Positions 1 through 5,473 of a stretch of DNA of 12,439 nt are shown piece by piece. A program made the translations under genes and the position numbers. Numbering within the stretch: the stretch's first letter is position 1; every line of letters starts with the position of its first letter. The stretch comes from Candidatus Nomurabacteria bacterium (GTDB lineage Bacteria > Patescibacteriota > Minisyncoccia > Phycocordibacterales > UBA9973). The notes under the pieces were generated by a model. That model did not search any database and was not told the origin of the DNA. It saw only the letters and a list, made by a program, of their open reading frames with translations. The stretch lies in NCBI GenBank assembly GCA_003157195.1, contig PMIU01000029.1, positions 1-12,439 on the forward strand, read 5' to 3'.

Positions 1-1
1 C

Positions 2-1030
2 GGCAACGACGAACGCGAGCAGACATTGAATCAAATCTTGGTGGAGATGGACGGCTTCGAACCGAATGATAAAGTTATTGTCATGGCGGCGACTAATAGG
101 CCGGATGTTTTGGACCCGGCGCTCGTTCGCCCCGGGCGTTTCGACCGAAAAGTTATTTTGGATTTGCCGGATAGAGCCGACCGCGAAGAAATACTCAAAA
201 TTCACGCAGTGAAAAAGCCGTTGGCTGAAGATATAAATCTGAAATTGATTGCCGAACGTACTCCCGGCTTCTCCGGCGCGGATTTGTATTCATTGATGAA
301 CGAAGGCGCTATCTTGGCGGCGCGCGAGAACCGCAAGAAAGTTTTCCAATTTGATTTGATTCGCGCTATTGAGAAAGTAATGCTTGGCCCGGAGCGCAAA
401 AGTCATCTTCTCTCTAGGAAAGAAAAGGAAATTACCGCTTATCATGAGGCCGGGCACGCTATTGTGGCTTCCGTTCTTCCGCATGCCGACCCGGTGCATA
501 AAGTTTCTATCATTGCGCGAGGAAATGCAGGTGGATACACCCTGAAATTGCCTTTAGAAGAGCGACGATTACAATCTAAAAAAGAATTCATAGATGATAT
601 AGCTATGTCTCTCGGCGGATACGTCGCGGAGCAGATGACTTTCGGCGATATCACCACCGGACCATCGAGTGATTTGCAAGTGGCCACGAGTTTGGCGCGG
701 GCGATGGTCACTAGGTGGGGGATGTCTGATGTGATTGGGCCTATAGCCCTCGTGGACTCCGGTGGCCGGCCACAATTTGGAGAAATAGTTGAAAAAGAAT
801 TTTCTGAAACAGTTTCCACCAAAGTTGACGCGGAAGTTTCCAGAATTATTCAAGATGGACTGAAAACCGCAGAAAAAGTTCTGACCGAACACAAAAAAGC
901 ATTCACGGCGATTGCGCAAAAACTGATTGAAGTAGAAACCCTAGAGCAAGAAGATTATGAGAAGATATTGACTGCGCACGGAATATTACTCAAGAAGAAG
1001 GATGTGATAACTCCGACAGCTGAGGTGTAG
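2..1030 (+). CDS. ftsH: ATP-dependent zinc metalloprotease FtsH, C-terminal part (5' end outside window)
   Basis: Membrane-bound AAA+ protease that unfolds and degrades membrane and short-lived soluble proteins. The reading frame is open from the first bases of the window, so the gene starts upstream. The 342 residues here are roughly the last half of a usual 600-650 residue FtsH; the transmembrane segments and Walker A motif are missing only because the window begins late. Visible are the end of the AAA module with the second region of homology (NRPD...RPGRFDR, fragment residues about 32-50, arginine fingers), the zinc-protease motif HEAGH (H148, E149, H152) and the third metal ligand, Asp, in TTGPSSD (D224). 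The C-terminus is intact and ends at TAG. I see no clear terminator before the tRNA. The identification is firm. Confidence 0.97.
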   Translation, partial: GNDEREQTLNQILVEMDGFEPNDKVIVMAATNRPDVLDPALVRPGRFDRKVILDLPDRADREEILKIHAVKKPLAEDINLKLIAERTPGFSGADLYSLMNEGAILAARENRKKVFQFDLIRAIEKVMLGPERKSHLLSRKEKEITAYHEAGHAIVASVLPHADPVHKVSIIARGNAGGYTLKLPLEERRLQSKKEFIDDIAMSLGGYVAEQMTFGDITTGPSSDLQVATSLARAMVTRWGMSDVIGPIALVDSGGRPQFGEIVEKEFSETVSTKVDAEVSRIIQDGLKTAEKVLTEHKKAFTAIAQKLIEVETLEQEDYEKILTAHGILLKKKDVITPTAEV

Positions 1031-1037
1031 TTTTCTC

Positions 1038-1067
1038 TTATTGTTTTATTTATAAAAATGAGATAAT
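1038..1067 (+). promoter_or_regulatory. Putative promoter of the tRNA-Ile / HD-hydrolase unit
   Basis: A -10-like GATAAT at 1062-1067 has a weak -35 (TTATTG, 1038-1043) 18 bp upstream. Transcription would begin near 1074, a few bases before the tRNA 5' end at 1078. The -10 is good and the -35 poor. It may also drive the HD-domain gene directly behind the tRNA. Confidence 0.45.
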
Positions 1068-1077
1068 GTATTCCTAT

Positions 1078-1150
1078 GGGCGTGTAGCTCAGTTGGTAGA
1101 GCGTTCCGCTTATACCGGAATGGTCCTAGGTTCGAGCCCTAGCACGCCCA
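1078..1150 (+). tRNA. tRNA-Ile (anticodon UAU)
   Basis: A 73-nt cloverleaf can be folded by eye. Acceptor stem GGGCGTG/CACGCCC is fully paired. The D arm is GCTC...GAGC with AGTTGGTA in the loop. Anticodon stem TTCCG/CGGAA encloses loop CTTATAC, giving U33, anticodon TAT (34-36) and A37. The variable loop is TGGTC, the T arm is CTAGG TTCGAGC CCTAG, and the discriminator is A. No CCA is encoded; the next bases are CATG, the start of the next gene, so CCA must be added enzymatically. UAU reads the AUA isoleucine codon. Most bacteria instead read AUA with tRNA-Ile(CAU) modified to lysidine by TilS, so this anticodon is unusual. Confidence 0.93.
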
Positions 1151-1151
1151 C

Positions 1152-1748
1152 ATGAAAAAGTTTTCTAAAAAATTTTCACAGCTTTTGGATTTCGTGAAGT
1201 TTACCGAAGAATTTCGCAGTGTGACCAGATATGAAGGATCCAAGCTCGGCAAAAAAGTTGAAACCAGCAACGAGCACAGTTATCAAATGGCCATGGTCGC
1301 CTGGTTTTTGATTGAACAAGATAATTTAAAATTAAACAAAGAGCTTTGCCTGATGTATGCGCTCGCGCACGACTTGGTGGAAATCTACGCGGAAGACACT
1401 TTTATCTTCGATAAAAAGAAAAAAGTCTCAAAGCATGCAAGAGAAAAGGAAGCTCTGGCTAAAATTAAGAAAAGATTTTCAAAATTCAAAAATCTTATAA
1501 AAATAATCCAAAATTACGAGAAAAAAGAGGACGAAGAAAGCAAATTCATTTATATTCTGGATAAGTTATTACCTCCCATTCAAATATACCTAGAAGATGG
1601 AAAAATGTGGCACAAGAAAAAAGTTTCCTTGGCAAAACAATTTGAATATAAAAATAAACTTATTGCACCATCAGTTTATTTTAACGAGTATTGGCAAGAA
1701 CTAGTAAAAGAGCTTACTCGAAATAAGAAAAAATTGTTCCCAAAATAA
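1152..1748 (+). CDS. HD-domain phosphohydrolase (YfbR/HDDC2-like, putative 5'-nucleotidase)
   Basis: A 198-residue protein with HD-superfamily metal ligands: H42 in EHSYQ, H73-D74 in AHDLVEIYAED, and D137 in YILDKLLP. The order and the HDLVEIY..D signature fit the YfbR/HDDC2 group, whose studied members dephosphorylate (deoxy)nucleoside monophosphates; substrate specificity here is inferred. There is no signal peptide or membrane segment, and the C-terminal half is lysine-rich. The ATG lies one base after the tRNA discriminator and has no Shine-Dalgarno, so tRNA 3' processing could release a nearly leaderless message. No other in-frame start keeps the N-terminal LLDFVKFTEEFRSV helix, which looks conserved. 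A role in nucleotide pools would suit the nearby ribonucleotide reductase, but the genes are separated by about 250 bp. Confidence 0.8.
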   Translation: MKKFSKKFSQLLDFVKFTEEFRSVTRYEGSKLGKKVETSNEHSYQMAMVAWFLIEQDNLKLNKELCLMYALAHDLVEIYAEDTFIFDKKKKVSKHAREKEALAKIKKRFSKFKNLIKIIQNYEKKEDEESKFIYILDKLLPPIQIYLEDGKMWHKKKVSLAKQFEYKNKLIAPSVYFNEYWQELVKELTRNKKKLFPK

Positions 1749-1751
1749 TTT

Positions 1752-1780
1752 TTGTCTAAAATTTTCTATTTTCGTATTAT
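1752..1780 (+). promoter_or_regulatory. Putative plus-strand promoter in the intergenic stretch
   Basis: TTGTCT (1752-1757) and TATTAT (1775-1780) are separated by exactly 17 bp, with a predicted start near 1787. The downstream 125 bases contain hairpins and a terminator-like element but no convincing ORF, so it may drive a small RNA or a long leader for the downstream operon. Confidence 0.45.
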
Positions 1781-1804
1781 AAATGACATTTTAGGTGTCG
1801 TCAA
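1776..1804 (-). promoter_or_regulatory. Near-consensus minus-strand promoter facing the HD-hydrolase gene
   Basis: Read on the minus strand, TTGACG (1804-1799) and TATAAT (1781-1776) have a 17-bp spacer and one mismatch to the sigma-70 consensus. The predicted start is near 1769, and transcription would run antisense into the 3' end of the HD-domain gene. Its -10 overlaps the -10 of the plus-strand promoter at 1775-1780. Confidence 0.5.
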
Positions 1805-1912
1805 GACCTTAAGTTTTTTAAAAATGGAAAAACTTGTAAAATTTTGAGCGGAAAAAGACCTATTTTAAACAGCAAAAAGAGACAGGCCTCAAATACGCCT
1901 TGTTTTATTTTT
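1787..1912 (+). ncRNA. Candidate small structured RNA or operon leader
   Basis: Between a 17-bp-spaced promoter and a terminator-like element lies a short stretch with no good ORF and several helices: AGGT/ACCT (1793-1796 with 1806-1809), AAGTTTTT/AAAAACTT (1811-1818 with 1828-1835), and a bulged stem at 1882-1903. No known RNA family was recognised, and no cobalamin-riboswitch B12 box (GCCACTG) was found despite the B12-linked operon downstream. Low confidence; the stretch could be simple AT-rich spacer. Confidence 0.25.
1882..1912 (+). terminator. Weak terminator-like hairpin
   Basis: ACA and GGC (1882-1887) can pair with GCC and TGT (1897-1899, 1901-1903) with one bulged T, followed by the T-rich run TTTATTTTT. 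The stem is short, so this is a possible, not strong, intrinsic terminator for the HD gene or the candidate RNA. Confidence 0.3.
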
Positions 1913-1959
1913 ACCCGTGTTTTGTTCTGCTAAATTTATGAAAAATTACGACTTTTTTC

Positions 1960-1990
1960 TTTACATCAAGTAGAGGTTTTCGTGTATAAT
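1960..1990 (+). promoter_or_regulatory. Promoter of the S-component / nrdJ / pduO operon, near-leaderless
   Basis: A perfect -10 TATAAT lies at 1985-1990. The -35 is TTACAT (1961-1966, 18-bp spacer) or TTTACA one base earlier. The predicted start is about 1997, leaving only two bases before the ATG at 1999. No Shine-Dalgarno fits, so translation is probably leaderless. Confidence 0.6.
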
Positions 1991-1998
1991 GACCTGAC

Positions 1999-2577
1999 AT
2001 GCAAACAACCCCTAAAAACTATTTCCCTCCTTCGCTAAAAGCTACGGACGGGCAAGCAAAGTTTTTCTTGACACTCGTTTTGTGCTTTTTGATTCGGTTG
2101 ATTCCTTTTCGCGCGCCGAACATCGAGCCGATAATGGCGGCAACGATGCCGGTCGGTCGTATTTACGGAGCTTTCTCTGGTTTTTCTTTTGCTTTTTTGA
2201 GTATTTTGCTTTACGATGTCGCCACTCACACGCTCGGAGTGCGAACACTTTTCACCGCAGGAGCCTATGGACTCATAGGTTTGGCTTCGGTTTATTATTT
2301 TCAAAAAAATAAAGGCAAAACTATGGATTACGTGCGTTTCGCAATTTACGGGACGCTCTTTTTTGATGCAGTAACTGGCTTGACCGTCGGTCCGATTTTC
2401 TTTCACCAATCATTTATCGGATCCTTGGTCGGGCAGATTCCATTCACGGCATTGCACTTGCTCGGTAATGTCACCCTGGCTGCTCTCCTATCTCCCGGTA
2501 TCTATAACTTTTTAATTCGGAAAAGGAAAAAAGAATCCGTATCAACCATTAACACCCTTAATCCTAAAATAATTTAA
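1999..2577 (+). CDS. Putative ECF-transporter S component (candidate corrinoid uptake)
   Basis: A 192-residue, strongly hydrophobic protein with about five to six membrane segments (about 20-37, 43-74, 82-101, 112-131, 142-173) and a basic lysine/arginine tail from 174. Size, topology, the glycine/alanine-rich second segment and a late FTALHLLGN helix resemble the substrate-binding S components of energy-coupling-factor vitamin transporters; this is similarity of style, not a proven family match. It is the first gene of an operon, with four bases before the AdoCbl-dependent reductase and then the cobalamin adenosyltransferase. The natural inference is that it imports a corrinoid. No ECF ATPase or T component lies in the window, so these would have to be shared from elsewhere. 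It has no Shine-Dalgarno. Alternatives are another vitamin S component or an unrelated small membrane protein. Confidence 0.7.
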   Translation: MQTTPKNYFPPSLKATDGQAKFFLTLVLCFLIRLIPFRAPNIEPIMAATMPVGRIYGAFSGFSFAFLSILLYDVATHTLGVRTLFTAGAYGLIGLASVYYFQKNKGKTMDYVRFAIYGTLFFDAVTGLTVGPIFFHQSFIGSLVGQIPFTALHLLGNVTLAALLSPGIYNFLIRKRKKESVSTINTLNPKII

Positions 2578-2581
2578 ACCC

Positions 2582-4876
2582 ATGAAAAAAACAGCCAAAA
2601 TTTTAAAAAGCGAATTAAAAAAAATAAAATCAATTCGCCGACGAACCGGTGAAGTTGTGCATTTTGAATTGGAAAGGGTTAAGGGAGCAATCTTGAAAGC
2701 TTTTGAAGTAACAGGGGAGGGAAAGGATACAGATGCGGAGGCGGTAGCTGCTATTGTCTTCAGAAATCTTTTGGAAATTCAAACAAGACTAACTAAGGAA
2801 AATAAAGGAGCGAAGTTTTTGCCCACAGTGGAGCTCGTGCAAGACCTCGTGGAGAAAGAATTGATGAAAAATAATTTCACCGATACGGCCAAGAAATATA
2901 TTCTTTACCGCAATAAACGTTCGGAGCTTCGCAAAGCTTTTGGTCCGGTGCCCGAAACTGTACGACTGGCAGTCGAGGAATCTAGTAAATATTTTGCAAG
3001 TCCTTATTCAGAATTTATATTTTATCAGTTTTATGCGAGATGGGTTCCAGAATTAGGCCGTCGCGAAACTTGGATAGAGACGGTTGACCGTTATATGGAT
3101 TATATGAAAGAAAATCTTGGCGACAAACTTACTACTAAAGAGTATGGAGAACTTCGTGAAGCCATTTTAGTTCAAGATATTTGCCCTTCTATGCGTCTTT
3201 TCTGGTCTGCCGGCAAGGCTTGTCGCCAGTCCAATGTTTGGGCTTACAATTGCGCTTATATAGCTCCAACATGTCCTCAAGATTTAGGAGAGATTATGTA
3301 TGTTTCGATGTGCGGAGCAGGGCTTGGTTTTGCGGTTGAGTGGGAAAATGTCCAGCAATTTCCGCAAATAAAAAAACAAATTAAAGGAAAAGTTCTTACT
3401 CATGTCGTAGTAGATAGCAAAGAAGGTTGGGCAGATGCTTTTGTCGCTGGATTGACGGCTTGGTTTAACGGAGAAGATATAAAATTTGATTATTCCATGA
3501 TTCGTCCAGCTGGAGCGCGTTTGATAGTAGCTGGTGGTAAAGCATCCGGACCGCAACCCCTGATAGACTTAATGGAATTTGCTAAAAGAAAAATTTTAGC
3601 TAAACAAGGTCGCCGACTTTCAAATTTAGATATGCATGACATCATCTGTCAGATTGGAATGATTGTTGTTGCCGGTGGGGTTCGCCGCAGCGCGCTCATT
3701 TCTCTTTCGGAACTGGAAGATATGGAAATGAGAGATGCGAAAAAAGGACAATTTTATTTAACAGAAGGACAAAGATCTATGGCAAATAATTCAGCGGTAT
3801 ATAATAGCAAACCATCTGCTGAAGAATTTTTAAATGAATGGACGGCTTTAGTGAAGTCTCGCTCCGGAGAGAGAGGAATTTTTAACCGAGGGGGACTTGA
3901 GAAACAGTTACCAGCTCGTAGGTGGGAGGCAATTAAAAATGAAAGACAAATTGGTCTTAATCCCTGCGGAGAAATTTATCTGCGCTCTAGGCAGTTTTGT
4001 AATTTAACTAATGTTGTAATTCGTCCGAAAGATACAATAGCAACCTTAAAAAGAAAAATGGAGTTAGCAACACTACTTGGGACATATCAGTCCACTTTAA
4101 CCAATTTTGGTTATCTTTCAAAAAAATGGAAAGAGAATTGTGAAGCAGAGAGATTGCTCGGCGTCACCTTGAATGGCTACTATGATAATCCAATCATTCG
4201 AGATGATAAAGTATTGGAAACTCTGAGAGATTATTCCATTGAGGTAAATAAAAAATATGCTAAGCGTTTCGGCATTAATCCTTCGACGGCTATTACCTCT
4301 GTGAAGCCTAGTGGTAATTCTGGACAGCTGTTACGCGCAGGTTCCGGTATGCACCCATGGTATGCGCCATATTTTATTCGTCGAGTACGCATTTCTCACA
4401 CAGATACCTTATTACAAATGGCTCGAGATCAAGGTATTCCTTGCGTGCCGGAAAATGGTCAATCAGCTGAAACAGCAACCACCTATGTCCTAGAATTTCC
4501 AGTCAAGGCACCAGACGGGGCGATTTTCAAAGATGAAGTTTCTGCGCTTGATTTGCTCAAAGAATGGAAAAGATTAAAAGTGCATTACGTGGAACATAAT
4601 CCATCTGCTACGATATACGTCGGTCCAGATGAATGGTTGGCAGTTGGAAACTTTGTTTATGAAAACTGGGATTGGGTTGGTGGACTTTCTTTCCTCCCGC
4701 GTTCAGACCATGTTTACCAATTAGCTCCTTACGAAGAAATAACCAAAGAAGAATACGAGAAACGCACAAAAGCTATCGGTAAGATTGATTTCTCCAAACT
4801 TTCTCAATATGAATCAGTAGACAACACTACCGGCGCCAAAGAATTTGCTTGTGTTTCCGGAGTTTGTGAAATATAA
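2582..4876 (+). CDS. nrdJ: Adenosylcobalamin-dependent ribonucleoside-triphosphate reductase (class II)
   Basis: Reduces ribonucleotides to deoxyribonucleotides with a cysteine radical generated from AdoCbl, without oxygen dependence or a second subunit. The 764 residues are close to the monomeric RTPR of Lactobacillus leichmannii (about 739). An ATP-cone-like N-terminus (about 18-115, starting RRRTGEVVHFELERV) would give allosteric control. Expected catalytic residues are visible: C224 in YNCAY and C473 (redox pair), C462 and E464 in NPCGEIY (radical site and general acid/base), and the C-terminal relay cysteines C757 and C762 in ACVSGVC. PSGNSGQLLRAGSG matches the conserved SVKPSG(N/T) region. 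All key residues are present, so the enzyme should be active. No Shine-Dalgarno is visible four bases after the S-component stop; translation is probably coupled. Confidence 0.96.
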   Translation: MKKTAKILKSELKKIKSIRRRTGEVVHFELERVKGAILKAFEVTGEGKDTDAEAVAAIVFRNLLEIQTRLTKENKGAKFLPTVELVQDLVEKELMKNNFTDTAKKYILYRNKRSELRKAFGPVPETVRLAVEESSKYFASPYSEFIFYQFYARWVPELGRRETWIETVDRYMDYMKENLGDKLTTKEYGELREAILVQDICPSMRLFWSAGKACRQSNVWAYNCAYIAPTCPQDLGEIMYVSMCGAGLGFAVEWENVQQFPQIKKQIKGKVLTHVVVDSKEGWADAFVAGLTAWFNGEDIKFDYSMIRPAGARLIVAGGKASGPQPLIDLMEFAKRKILAKQGRRLSNLDMHDIICQIGMIVVAGGVRRSALISLSELEDMEMRDAKKGQFYLTEGQRSMANNSAVYNSKPSAEEFLNEWTALVKSRSGERGIFNRGGLEKQLPARRWEAIKNERQIGLNPCGEIYLRSRQFCNLTNVVIRPKDTIATLKRKMELATLLGTYQSTLTNFGYLSKKWKENCEAERLLGVTLNGYYDNPIIRDDKVLETLRDYSIEVNKKYAKRFGINPSTAITSVKPSGNSGQLLRAGSGMHPWYAPYFIRRVRISHTDTLLQMARDQGIPCVPENGQSAETATTYVLEFPVKAPDGAIFKDEVSALDLLKEWKRLKVHYVEHNPSATIYVGPDEWLAVGNFVYENWDWVGGLSFLPRSDHVYQLAPYEEITKEEYEKRTKAIGKIDFSKLSQYESVDNTTGAKEFACVSGVCEI

Positions 4877-4879
4877 ACT

Positions 4880-5437
4880 ATGCTCTACACTAGAAAAGGG
4901 GACAATGGCACAACGAAAACTTTTGGATGCGACCAGCGCATTTCCAAGAGTTCTAGTATAGCAGAAGCTTTGGGCTCACTAGATGAGACAAATTCGTTTC
5001 TGGGGTTAGCTCGCGCCAAGACGGCAGGGATGAGTTTCAAAACAGCTTTGGGTGAAATAAAATTTACTGATGTTGTCTTGGAAGTTCAGCAGAATCTGTT
5101 TATCGTGCAAGCGGAAGTGGCCGGCGCGACTCTGACTATCACCACGGATAAAATAAAAAATATAGAAAACATTGTGGATGAAATTGAAAAAGTTTTGCCA
5201 CCGATTAAAACTTTTTTCCTAAGTGGAGCGACTGAACTCTCGGCTACTTTTGATTTCGCCAGGACACTTTCCAGGCGCGCCGAGAGGCGAGTCGTGGCAG
5301 CCAAAGAAGAAGGTAAAATTACCCTAAGTGCTGAAACAATGACATATTTAAACAGGCTTTCCAGCCTGCTTTACGCGCTCGCTAGAATCTCCAGCCACAT
5401 AGACGGCGCAGAAGAAATAAAACCTGATTACAAGTAA
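4880..5437 (+). CDS. pduO: Cob(I)alamin adenosyltransferase, PduO type
   Basis: Transfers the 5'-deoxyadenosyl group of ATP to cob(I)alamin, making AdoCbl. The 185-residue protein has the PduO-family landmarks: ATP-binding YTRKGD near the N-terminus (3-8), GSLDETNSFLG (32-42), the arginine cluster R128..R132-R133..ER (ATP and subunit contacts), and YLNRLSSLLYALAR (156-169). Length and all-helical character fit the family. It begins three bases after the reductase stop, so the two are surely cotranscribed and the cofactor is made next to its consumer. No other cobalamin-synthesis gene is present, consistent with salvage. It ends in the short convergent gap with recG. Confidence 0.94.
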   Translation: MLYTRKGDNGTTKTFGCDQRISKSSSIAEALGSLDETNSFLGLARAKTAGMSFKTALGEIKFTDVVLEVQQNLFIVQAEVAGATLTITTDKIKNIENIVDEIEKVLPPIKTFFLSGATELSATFDFARTLSRRAERRVVAAKEEGKITLSAETMTYLNRLSSLLYALARISSHIDGAEEIKPDYK

Positions 5438-5441
5438 AGTT

Positions 5442-5473
5442 TATTTACCATACTAACGGTCTTTCAGTAAATA
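5442..5473. terminator. Possible weak bidirectional hairpin between convergent pduO and recG
   Basis: TATTTAC (5442-5448) pairs with GTAAATA (5467-5473), with an ACC...GGT helix possible in the loop. It is AT-rich, lacks a clear T-tract and touches the last base before the recG stop, so its terminator role is only suggested by the convergent arrangement. Confidence 0.3.

Noticed and set aside
442..822. 126-residue minus-strand ORF inside ftsH
   Set aside because: It lies fully within the conserved protease region of ftsH on the other strand and has no promoter, ribosome site or recognisable protein features.
1749..1998. Cobalamin riboswitch before the B12 operon
   Set aside because: No B12 box (GCCACTG) or matching core was found, and the operon start appears nearly leaderless.
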